A stretch of 15,144 bases of DNA from Akkermansiaceae bacterium UBA1518 (GTDB taxonomy: Bacteria; Verrucomicrobiota; Verrucomicrobiia; Verrucomicrobiales; Akkermansiaceae), in contig DCQM01000061.1 in assembly GCA_002323895.1 (NCBI GenBank), positions 1 through 15,144 on the forward strand, given 5' to 3'. The position numbers and the translations under genes are program-made. This document shows, piece after piece, positions 1-7,792 of the stretch. Each line of letters begins with the position of its first letter. Positions within the stretch are counted from its first letter, which is position 1. A model generated the notes under the pieces. That model was not told the DNA's origin. It worked only from the letters and a program-made list of their open reading frames with translations, and searched no databases.

Positions 1-2693
1 CTACTCAATTTGAAACTACGGCTAGTCACCATCAACTTGAGGCTCTTCTTTAACGACCAACCATTCTTCTTGAAATCATTGGCCAGAAAATCCAGCAATT
101 CGGGGTGCGAGGGCTGCCCCCCCATCCGTCCGAAGTTGTCGGTGGTAGTCACCAGGCCGGCGCCAAACACATAATTCCACAAACGGTTGACCAGCACGCG
201 TCGCGTCAGAGGATTGTTGTCACTCGTAATATCCTGTGCCAGCTCCAGCCGACCACTGTTTTTGTTGTAAGGCTTGCTCGCAAAAATTTCCAAAAACTGC
301 CGGGGCACCGCCTCCCCTTCACTTTGATGGTCACCACGATTCAGAAAGGGGGCATCCACCGGGTCAGCCTCATACACTCCAGGGGCTCGGGTGGGCACGG
401 GGATCTCATTTTCAAGTCTGCGATACTGCTCTACTAGGGCCACCACGTTTCCGGGTAACTGTTTCATATCGTGGCTCAAAACGTTGCGCTGCAGCAACTG
501 CCCCAAAAACTCCGCCTCTTCATCGCTGACGGTTCCGGCCATCCATTTGTTCAAAATACTTTGGATGGTTGTTTCATACCCTTTCAACAAAGAAGCTTTG
601 TCCACTGGGGGTGTTGCCATCCACAAACTCAGAGGGGTCCCCATGCTCTGTGGAACTTCAGGGCCCATCAGAATCTCGCTCACGCCCCACCAACTACGCT
701 CGTCCCCCTCTTGGTTAATCACGTCGCGAGCGGTGCGGAATTCATAATGAATTTTTTCACCCTGCCAGATATCCATCTTCCGCGAGCCCTGCCATACCGG
801 CACAGGTTGATCGAGGCGATGGTTATCGTGCAGCAAACCTCCAAATGGGTAGTGCCTGACCGCATAACGTCTATTGGCTTTGTTCCCAGCAGCGCGTACC
901 CAGAGATTGTTGGCGGCCGCCGTCATCCGGGGCGAGCCCATTACCGCCGCATGCTTAGTGCTGATCAAATGGCTGTAAACTCCAGCAGGGTAGACCCCTT
1001 GAAAGGCATTCTCCCCTTCCCCCCTCAAGGCAAAAGAGCCCGCAGGTTGTGGTGATAGATGTGAGCCATTACCAGTTTTAAAGAAGGTCGCCACCACCTT
1101 GGGATCGCGCAAATCATAGTAAGCGACCGCTCCTTCTTTCACCTTTTTGTTGTGCGCCTTCACCCGCTTCACATGTCCCTGCAATTCCTTCCAATACGAT
1201 TCGAATTCTTTCGGCCCCTGCTCTTTCATCCGAAGCCATGGGGTCAAGGCATCACTGTCATGCTGTTTCTTTGTGCTCTTCACCTTTTCCAACCTGTCTT
1301 CAAGCGACTCCATTTGAGAAAGCCAGTAGGTCGCAAAAGCTTTTTTGATTTGAGGTTTCAGCTGCTTGATAGCGTCTTGATGGCGGCGTTGTTTTTCCTG
1401 GCTGTCCACCACAATCGTGGCGGGGCGATTGCTGATCATCACCCCATAAAAGCGGGTGTAGTCCTTCTGACTGACAGGGTCAAATTTATGATCGTGGCAA
1501 CGGGCGCATGACACCGTGAGGGCCATGGTGGCCTTGCTCACGACATCCACTTGATTGTCGGTGAATGCCACCAATTCTTGGTAGGCGTCCACTACCCCAT
1601 AGCCAAAAGGGTTCATACGCAGATGCGCGGGACCAATCGCCGATTCATTAATATGCGTTTCGCGATTGAGTCGGGGCTTCGCCAACAAATCGCCGGCCAG
1701 ATGCTCGATCATCAGCTGGTCGTAGGGCACATCCTGTTTTAGGGCCCGTATCAAGTAATCACGGTACTGCTGTGCAAAGGCGATACGGGGATCACCCTCA
1801 CTGCCATGACTTTCGCTGTAGCGATACCAATCCATCCAGTGTCGGGCCCAACGTTCCGCGTAAGCCTTGCTGGCCAACAAGGTGTCGACATATTTTTCAT
1901 AGCGCTTCGGATCTTTATTCGACGTAAATGTTGCCACATCGTCAGGGGACGGAGGCAAGCCCGTCAACACCAGCGATACTCGGCGCAACAGGGTGTGTGA
2001 ATCGGCGAGATCGCTAGGCAGCAGTTCTTGCTGTTTTAGGCGATCATAGACAAAAGCATCAATGGGGTTGTGGCTCCAATCAGCCTTGTTCACTTTCGGC
2101 GGTTCAGGGCTTGTGATCGGCTGGAACGACCACCATTTTTTACGGTCATCCCGCACATCGTCCCAACTGCGCACCTCTTTTTCCAAACTGGTGGACGTAG
2201 GCTGTGTGTGGCGTGGATCCGGAGCCCCCATGCTTACCCACTTTGTGAAGTCAGCGATGACGCTGTCGACCAACTTGGGCGCTTTGTCAGGCATATCCTC
2301 TACCTCTGCCTCATGACGGATGGACTGAATCAATAAACTTCCATCGGGATTACCAGGTATGATCACCTCCCCCGAATCCCCACCCTTTCTCAACGGCTGA
2401 CTCCAATCGAGGGCCAAGCCACCCTTTTTTTTGTTGGTTGAGTTGTGGCAGTCGTAGCATTGCTCGGCCAAGACCGGGCGGATTTTCTTTTCAAAAAACT
2501 CCTGTTGAGCCTCCGTGATCGTGGGATTCTCTGCCAACACCAACGGGCCCGAAAGCGCCCACAAGCTCAAGATTACCACGCAACAAATCGACCTTTGCAG
2601 GTTAAAATTTCCAAGCGGCCAAATTAGACGATTCTTGTTGGCATGAACCTGATTAATATTGGTAAGGAGATTGATTCTCTGGGGTTGGTTCAT
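1..2693 (-). CDS. PSCyt1-DUF1549-DUF1553 exported cytochrome protein, 3' end cut by window edge
   Basis: One uninterrupted minus-strand frame runs from the ATG at 2693 to the left edge: 897 full codons, no stop. The N-terminus has a long basic region, then a hydrophobic stretch (about residues 36-53, RSICCVVILSLWALSGPLVLA) with likely cleavage after A54. A Planctomycete cytochrome C (PSCyt1) domain follows, with the heme motif CYDCH at residues 79-83. DUF1549 covers about 205-410 and ends in a second CxxCH, CARCHDHKFDP (C396, C399, H400). A lysine-rich helical stretch (about 425-510) and a beta-rich insert (about 520-660) separate it from DUF1553, which starts near 760 and includes NRLWNYVFG at 836. 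The family usually extends further past 'VTSRSFKLS', so the C-terminus lies outside. No other ATG, GTG or TTG lies in frame before the signal peptide core. Family function is unproven; an exported heme-binding redox role is the usual inference. Confidence 0.93.
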   Translation of the reverse strand, partial: MNQPQRINLLTNINQVHANKNRLIWPLGNFNLQRSICCVVILSLWALSGPLVLAENPTITEAQQEFFEKKIRPVLAEQCYDCHNSTNKKKGGLALDWSQPLRKGGDSGEVIIPGNPDGSLLIQSIRHEAEVEDMPDKAPKLVDSVIADFTKWVSMGAPDPRHTQPTSTSLEKEVRSWDDVRDDRKKWWSFQPITSPEPPKVNKADWSHNPIDAFVYDRLKQQELLPSDLADSHTLLRRVSLVLTGLPPSPDDVATFTSNKDPKRYEKYVDTLLASKAYAERWARHWMDWYRYSESHGSEGDPRIAFAQQYRDYLIRALKQDVPYDQLMIEHLAGDLLAKPRLNRETHINESAIGPAHLRMNPFGYGVVDAYQELVAFTDNQVDVVSKATMALTVSCARCHDHKFDPVSQKDYTRFYGVMISNRPATIVVDSQEKQRRHQDAIKQLKPQIKKAFATYWLSQMESLEDRLEKVKSTKKQHDSDALTPWLRMKEQGPKEFESYWKELQGHVKRVKAHNKKVKEGAVAYYDLRDPKVVATFFKTGNGSHLSPQPAGSFALRGEGENAFQGVYPAGVYSHLISTKHAAVMGSPRMTAAANNLWVRAAGNKANRRYAVRHYPFGGLLHDNHRLDQPVPVWQGSRKMDIWQGEKIHYEFRTARDVINQEGDERSWWGVSEILMGPEVPQSMGTPLSLWMATPPVDKASLLKGYETTIQSILNKWMAGTVSDEEAEFLGQLLQRNVLSHDMKQLPGNVVALVEQYRRLENEIPVPTRAPGVYEADPVDAPFLNRGDHQSEGEAVPRQFLEIFASKPYNKNSGRLELAQDITSDNNPLTRRVLVNRLWNYVFGAGLVTTTDNFGRMGGQPSHPELLDFLANDFKKNGWSLKKSLKLMVTSRSFKLS
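2663..2680. repeat. 18-bp direct repeat, copy 1
   Basis: TAAGGAGATTGATTCTCT matches the sequence at 2946-2963 at 17 of 18 positions, in the same orientation. Each copy contains the short dyad GAGA-N5-TCTC. This copy lies inside the 5' end of the PSCyt1 gene (about codons 5-11). Its function is unknown: it could be an operator half of the divergent promoter region or a relic of a small duplication. Confidence 0.5.
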
Positions 2694-3110
2694 AGTCAGC
2701 GGAATGTGAGAAAAGAGAACGTTCAACTTTAGCTTTGGCTTAAACGAGTAAACTTCTCAAGGGGATTACTACTTACTAGAAGACATGAGTTTTTCACGTG
2801 AGGAGAATATGACGAATTCCGGGGCGTCGAAGACATGGGCTTTTCCTAAAATCCAGCCTTCTTTGCCTCGGTCAAGAGATATCCTCCCAGCCGACCTTAA
2901 AACACTATCATCGGTAGTGAATTGGAAAAAACAACCTGATAAAATTAAGGAGATCGATTCTCTGAACGGCAAGAGACGGCTCTCCTACTTTCTTTCTTTT
3001 TGCTTGTTTGCCACCTTGCTGAACGGGGGCGTGGACGGAAAATCAGGCGGAGTCTTCGGTTGCAGACGCCAGCAGATCTAGGTAAGCATCTCCTTAAGCC
3101 CCCTACTGAT
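2694..3110. other. Divergent intergenic region between the cytochrome gene and the dehydrogenase fusion gene
   Basis: This 417-base gap separates two divergent starts, so both promoters should lie here. I see no convincing -35/-10 pair. It holds the second copy of an 18-bp repeat (2946-2963) and a 98-codon plus-strand frame (2785-3081). That frame would encode a basic peptide with a short hydrophobic run (RRLSYFLSFCLFATLLNGG). It has only a poor ribosome-binding site and matches nothing I recognise, so it is not called a gene. The hydrophobic run could be a decayed signal peptide. Confidence 0.6.
2946..2963. repeat. 18-bp direct repeat, copy 2
   Basis: TAAGGAGATCGATTCTCT is the partner of the copy at 2663-2680 with one difference, and lies 283 bases away. 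It sits 148 bases upstream of the preferred start of the dehydrogenase fusion gene. The first half resembles a Shine-Dalgarno sequence (TAAGGAG), but no ATG follows at a useful distance. The shared GAGA-N5-TCTC dyad is conserved in both copies. Confidence 0.5.
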
Positions 3111-6100
3111 ATGTCCCCGCCGCCGCCCTCACCTCGATCCAGTCTCGCGGCAGCGCTTGCAGTCATTCTTTTTGCTTTCTTCTCGGCAAGCACCACTAAG
3201 GCTGCCTCACTCGAAATCCAACAGGGCGATCATGTTGTCTGGCTCGGCAACACCTTTGCCGAGCGAATGCAGTATTTCGGTGAGATCGAAAGTCGACTGC
3301 ACGCGCGCTACCCAGAGCACAACCTTGTCGTTCGTAACCTAGCCTGGTCAGCCGATACCATTAGCTTGCGCCCTCGACCCAAAGATTTTGGCGATGTTCA
3401 TCACTATCTCTCCAAAGTAAAAGCTGATGTCATTCTGGTCTGTTACGGCTTCAATGAGACTTGGGATTATGGGGAAGATGAAGGGATTGCTCGGTTTGAA
3501 GCCAATCTCACGAGTTTTCTCGGGGGGATGCAGAGCAGGAATTACAATGGGGAGTCTACTCCTAAAATTGTACTCTATTCTCCGATTGCCTGCGAGGGCA
3601 CTACTGTCCCGGATACCCCCAAAAGAAATCGCCTACTTTTACTCTACACGAATACCATGCAGCGCGTTGCGGATTCGCTCGGGATCCCGTGCATTGATCT
3701 TTACTCCGCTTCTAGAGCAATTTACCACCAAGATAAGGAGACAAAACACACGATCAATGGCATCCACCTCACCGCAGAAGGTTACTTAAAATTGGCCCCT
3801 ACTATTCTCTCGGATAAGCTCTTCGCGCCTCTACCTGATGGAGCGCCTCTTAAAGCGATTCGAACTGAGGTGTTGGGAAAAAATGATACTTTCTTTGATT
3901 GGTATCGAACCGTGAATAGCTTCTATATTCACGGCGACCGCAAAAACCCATACGGCTCAGTCAACTTTCCTCTCGAACGTAAAAAGCTTCTCCAGATGAC
4001 CAGTCTTAGGGACCAGCGGGTCTGGAGCGCAGCTCGCGGCGACAAGCTTCCCGCTGAGATCGATGATTCTTCCACTGTCGAGATTCCTACAACTCGACCA
4101 GGCAAAAGAGGAGGCACATCTCCTGCACTTTCTCCCGTGAGAGAACGAGCCAAGTTCGAGATTGCCGAGGGGTTTCAGGTCGAACTCTTCGCCTCTGAGG
4201 AAGAATTTCCGGAGCTTCGAAATCCTGTTGCTCTCAAATTTGATGGCGCTGGACGTCTTTGGGTCGCGACCATGCCTTCCTATCCGCACGCGCTTCCCGG
4301 CGTCAAAACCAACGACCAAATTCTTATTCTTGAAGACACAGATCAAGACGGCAAAGCCGACAAACGCACCGTCTTTGCCGAGAATCTTTACCTCCCACTT
4401 GGCTTCGAGTTTGGCAAGGACGGGATCTACCTTTCGCAGGAGCCTAATCTTGTTTTCCTCCGGGATAGCGACGGCGACGGTAAGGCCGATCAAGAGACCA
4501 TCCTCTTGCACGGCTTTGGCAGCGAAGATTGCCACCACGCAATCCACAACTTTGTCTGGGGACCAGGTGGAGGACTCTACATGCAAGAGAGCGTGTTTCA
4601 TCATACTCAAGTGGAGACCATCTACGGACCTCGCCGCAGTAAGGACAATGCGATCTACCGCTTTGACCCGCGAACCCATCGCCTCGAGATTGTTTCCCGC
4701 CTCCCCCCCGGAGGAAATCCTTGGGGATATGCCATCAATCGATGGGGAGAACATCTCTATGTCGCTCGTCACAATAACGCTTCGCTTATTAACCAACCCG
4801 AGTCCGGCAATGTCGCAAATGCCAATTACGGAAACTCCGATACTCGTAACTGTGGTCAGGAGTTCATCTCGAGCAGGCACTGGCCCGACGAATTCCAAGG
4901 AAAAGTATTTACTAACCAATACAAAAATTTTCAGGGCGTTCTTCTTCATGATTGGACCGAGAACGGCACGACCTACGATCACAAACGTCTCGGTAAGGTC
5001 TTTGAAGCGCACAACAAAGCGTGTATCCCAGTCGATCTTCAGCTTGGTCCCGATGGCGCTCTATATGTAGCCGATTGGTACAATCCAGTACTCGGTCATA
5101 TGCAGTATTCCCTTCGCGACGAAAGGCGGGACTCGAGCAAAGGGCGTATCTGGCGGGTTACCTGGAAAGATCGCCCGCTGGACTCACCAGCCAAGATCGT
5201 AGGTGCCAGTGTAGAAGGGCTGCTCGATTTGCTCAAAGCCTACGAAGACCGCAACCGCTACCGTGCTCGACGCGCCCTTTGGAATCTGCCGGACAAAACC
5301 CTACAGCCAGCTCTCGAAAAATGGTTAACCTCGCTCGATCCATTGGATGTTGACTATGCTCACCACCTCACTGAGGCGCTATGGCTCCATCAACAGCGGG
5401 GCTGGATCAATGGAGAGCTCTTCCAAGAAGTTTCCACTCACCGCGATTATCACGCTCGGGCGGCGGCCGCCCACCTTCTCCGTCAATGGTCTGAAGATCT
5501 TCCTGGCGCTCACAACCATTTCCTCCGGCTGGCAAACGACGAGCATCCCAAGGTCCGCCTTGAAACCGTTGTCTCTTCCACTTGGGCTGATCCCTCTATC
5601 GCGGTCAGAGTACTCGAACAGGTAAGTGAACATCCCCAAGACAAATACCTTAAATTTGCCACTACCAATGCTCGGAAAGCCCTAGCCCCCGCTCTCGAAA
5701 ATCACCCCATGGTGATCCCGCCAGAGAAACTCGCAGCCCTCCCACTCAGCGAACGCGTCCTGAGGGCTCTCATTCGCCGCCCCAAACTAGATCCTGATCT
5801 TCGGATCAAAGCCCTGAATCATCTTGCCGAGGAAGGTTCCAGAACAAAGGAGCAAATATTGGTAGAGATTATCGAGCAGCTCGAACGAGAAGAACGTCCC
5901 GCTCTTGAAGACTGGCTCGCAGTCCTAGACTCCACCAAAGTCTCCTCCGATGGCGTGCTCAGCTCCTTATTAAAATTGAAGAATCCCAACATCCGGCAAG
6001 CCGCCTTCGCTGGACAGCTTCGATCTGGTCACCTCATTTCTATCCCTCTCGATCCCGATGCCCTCCGATCCATTGCTCGGATCGATTCGCCCGAGCTCAA

Positions 6101-7640
6101 AATCTCTTATTTAGAACCAGCTCAAAAGGCCCTTTCTTTTTCTGGGGCTGCGCAAGATGCCGCCCTCTTCTCACTCGGCCATATCCCTGGAAATCATGAT
6201 AAGATCTTCACTACCCTTGCCAAACATGTCGTAAATCCAGCTCTCACTGCAGCGGCAGTCGAGGCGATTCTGATGCGCCCCCAAGAGGCTTGGCCCGCCG
6301 AAGGAGCTGCTGCTCTGTTAAACGCTCATCTTCCCATCCTTAAGGCAACCCCCGTGGAGAAGCGTGGCTCTGCATCTTTCGAGCTAGCTTCCAAACTCCT
6401 CACCCTAATTGCCACCATCCGCAAAGCTCCCAATACTGTTGCTCAAATTCGCTCTCTTCAATTGATGCCGGTAGAGATCGCCACTGTTCCCGATCAACTT
6501 CGTTTCAATCAAAATTCCTTCCGAGTCCCGGCGAATACACCAATCGAACTCCGTTTGGATAACCCTGACGTCATTCAGCACAACCTCGTCCTTTGTGCTC
6601 CCGGCTCGCTGGAAAAAGTCGGACGCACTGCTGACAATATCCTTGCCGACCCAAAAGCGATAGAGCGTGATTGGATCCCAGATCTTCCCGAAGTTCTACA
6701 TGCCACTCCGATGGCAAATGCTCATCAGGAGGTGGTGCTCCGCTTTGTCACTCCCAAGAAACTAGGTTCCTATCCCTTTCTCTGCACTGTGCCCGGACAC
6801 TGGCGCATCATGCAAGGAACCATGATTGTCGATAAACCCAAGACCTTTTTATCTTCTAATAAAGCTAACAAGAATGTGCTCATTCTCACTGGCGAACCCG
6901 AATACGGAACGCGTTCGTCCCTGAGCGAACTCGGGGAAGAGCTAGAAAAACATCATCAACTCAAGATCACTCACCTTGAAATAAACCGTAAAGAGAATCC
7001 TCACCGCTTCCCAGATCTCTCCACATACCTACCCAAGGCCGATCTGCTGATTCTCTCCCTGCGTTTTGTGAATCTCGAAGAATCCCAATACAAAGCGCTT
7101 GATCAGTATCTTGCTCACAAACCCTTCATCGCCGTGCGCACAACTACCCATCTTTTTGATTTCCCCAAGAATTCCAAGATGGTGGCTGAAAACCGTTCAT
7201 TCCCAGCTCGTCACTTTGGAACCCCCTACCGCGGCCACCACGGTCACGAATCTAGCCAAGTCAACTATGTCATGTCGGCAAAGCACCCCGTCATGACAGG
7301 TATTGATCCCCGCTTCTGGACCCCCGATTTTCACTACGCGGTCAACCCCCTAGACATCGAGTGCAAACCTCTCATGGTAGGGCAAGCTCTCAGAGGTCGC
7401 CAACGCGCTAGCTTCAAAAAAGTCGGTGGACACAACCACGCTATGGTCCTCTCAGCTGAAGACCAACGACGTATCATTGGCAGTCCCCACCCAATAGTTT
7501 GGACGATTGAGAATAACCCTAATCGCCGTGCTCTCGTAACCACCATCGGGGCCCGTAAGAGCTTTGAAGATCCCAACGTCCAACGACTCTACCGCAACGC
7601 TGTGCTTTGGTCTCTGGGCCATGAGGTCCCAAAACCATAG
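3111..7640 (+). CDS. Secreted SGNH / PVC dehydrogenase / HEAT / azurin-like cupredoxin / ThuA fusion protein
   Basis: Start chosen at 3111 because MSPPPPSPRSSLAAALAVIL begins a signal peptide ending near STTKA-A; the ATG at 3000 would add 37 unlikely residues. Product 1509 aa (numbering from 3111). Domains: SGNH-hydrolase-like fold (about 33-240) with degenerate catalytic blocks (GNTF at 46-49, GFNE at 113-116, NGIH at 216-219). Next is a PVC-type membrane-bound dehydrogenase propeller (about 348-683) with Ca-type loops DTDQDG (409) and DSDGDG (452). HEAT-like helical repeats fill about 698-1113. An azurin-like cupredoxin (about 1118-1243) has H1157 in QHNLVL and C1225, H1230, M1234 in CTVPGHWRIM, the azurin Cys-x4-His-x3-Met spacing. 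A ThuA-like domain (about 1254-1505) ends the protein. No CxxCH heme motif occurs anywhere. Likely role: exported redox enzyme passing electrons through copper; substrate unknown. Confidence 0.93.
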   Translation: MSPPPPSPRSSLAAALAVILFAFFSASTTKAASLEIQQGDHVVWLGNTFAERMQYFGEIESRLHARYPEHNLVVRNLAWSADTISLRPRPKDFGDVHHYLSKVKADVILVCYGFNETWDYGEDEGIARFEANLTSFLGGMQSRNYNGESTPKIVLYSPIACEGTTVPDTPKRNRLLLLYTNTMQRVADSLGIPCIDLYSASRAIYHQDKETKHTINGIHLTAEGYLKLAPTILSDKLFAPLPDGAPLKAIRTEVLGKNDTFFDWYRTVNSFYIHGDRKNPYGSVNFPLERKKLLQMTSLRDQRVWSAARGDKLPAEIDDSSTVEIPTTRPGKRGGTSPALSPVRERAKFEIAEGFQVELFASEEEFPELRNPVALKFDGAGRLWVATMPSYPHALPGVKTNDQILILEDTDQDGKADKRTVFAENLYLPLGFEFGKDGIYLSQEPNLVFLRDSDGDGKADQETILLHGFGSEDCHHAIHNFVWGPGGGLYMQESVFHHTQVETIYGPRRSKDNAIYRFDPRTHRLEIVSRLPPGGNPWGYAINRWGEHLYVARHNNASLINQPESGNVANANYGNSDTRNCGQEFISSRHWPDEFQGKVFTNQYKNFQGVLLHDWTENGTTYDHKRLGKVFEAHNKACIPVDLQLGPDGALYVADWYNPVLGHMQYSLRDERRDSSKGRIWRVTWKDRPLDSPAKIVGASVEGLLDLLKAYEDRNRYRARRALWNLPDKTLQPALEKWLTSLDPLDVDYAHHLTEALWLHQQRGWINGELFQEVSTHRDYHARAAAAHLLRQWSEDLPGAHNHFLRLANDEHPKVRLETVVSSTWADPSIAVRVLEQVSEHPQDKYLKFATTNARKALAPALENHPMVIPPEKLAALPLSERVLRALIRRPKLDPDLRIKALNHLAEEGSRTKEQILVEIIEQLEREERPALEDWLAVLDSTKVSSDGVLSSLLKLKNPNIRQAAFAGQLRSGHLISIPLDPDALRSIARIDSPELKISYLEPAQKALSFSGAAQDAALFSLGHIPGNHDKIFTTLAKHVVNPALTAAAVEAILMRPQEAWPAEGAAALLNAHLPILKATPVEKRGSASFELASKLLTLIATIRKAPNTVAQIRSLQLMPVEIATVPDQLRFNQNSFRVPANTPIELRLDNPDVIQHNLVLCAPGSLEKVGRTADNILADPKAIERDWIPDLPEVLHATPMANAHQEVVLRFVTPKKLGSYPFLCTVPGHWRIMQGTMIVDKPKTFLSSNKANKNVLILTGEPEYGTRSSLSELGEELEKHHQLKITHLEINRKENPHRFPDLSTYLPKADLLILSLRFVNLEESQYKALDQYLAHKPFIAVRTTTHLFDFPKNSKMVAENRSFPARHFGTPYRGHHGHESSQVNYVMSAKHPVMTGIDPRFWTPDFHYAVNPLDIECKPLMVGQALRGRQRASFKKVGGHNHAMVLSAEDQRRIIGSPHPIVWTIENNPNRRALVTTIGARKSFEDPNVQRLYRNAVLWSLGHEVPKP

Positions 7641-7660
7641 CGATATTAAGGGGAGGGTGG

Positions 7661-7700
7661 AGATATATTTTTGAGCTAACCGTAGCTCGAAACTATCTCT
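7661..7700. terminator. Two-way terminator-like hairpin between convergent genes
   Basis: A long dyad with an 18-base arm on each side of a 4-base loop (ACCG at 7679-7682). The inner stem is perfect (GAGCTA / TAGCTC). The outer arm has one G-U wobble and two mismatches (7668/7693 and 7664/7697). It begins 20 bases after the stop of the dehydrogenase fusion gene and lies 92 bases beyond the stop of the opposing PQQ-like gene, so it could end transcription from both sides. There is no long T-run right after either arm, so it is not a textbook intrinsic terminator. Confidence 0.6.
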
Positions 7701-7792
7701 AATTAATAATCAATTCACTTTAACCGCCCTACACTATGGTCCAAATATGGGCTCATGGTCCTACCGCCAAAAGCAAGTGCCTAGCAGCCAGT

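Noticed and set aside
471..1055. 194-codon plus-strand frame, and neighbouring plus-strand frames at 1-2630
   Set aside because: They are all antisense to the PSCyt1-DUF1549-DUF1553 gene, whose minus-strand frame carries the family motifs.
2785..3081. 98-codon plus-strand frame upstream of the dehydrogenase fusion gene
   Set aside because: No good ribosome-binding site, no recognised family, overlaps the 18-bp repeat. The short hydrophobic run is not enough to call a gene; a real small exported peptide is not excluded.
3000..3110. Upstream ATG at 3000 for the dehydrogenase fusion
   Set aside because: The 37 extra residues are basic and unstructured and would bury the signal peptide that starts at 3111.
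3957..5012. 351-codon minus-strand frame inside the dehydrogenase fusion gene
   Set aside because: It is antisense to the conserved propeller domain, has no recognisable domain, and its amino-acid make-up follows from the codon pattern of the plus-strand gene.
4162..5070. 302-codon plus-strand frame inside the dehydrogenase fusion gene
   Set aside because: It is an out-of-frame shadow of the same domain, with a low-complexity Ser/Thr/Arg-rich product and no family features.
7733..7772. ATGGTCC short direct repeats past the convergent gap hairpin
   Set aside because: Seven-base repeats this short are common by chance, and no array or element boundary is visible.
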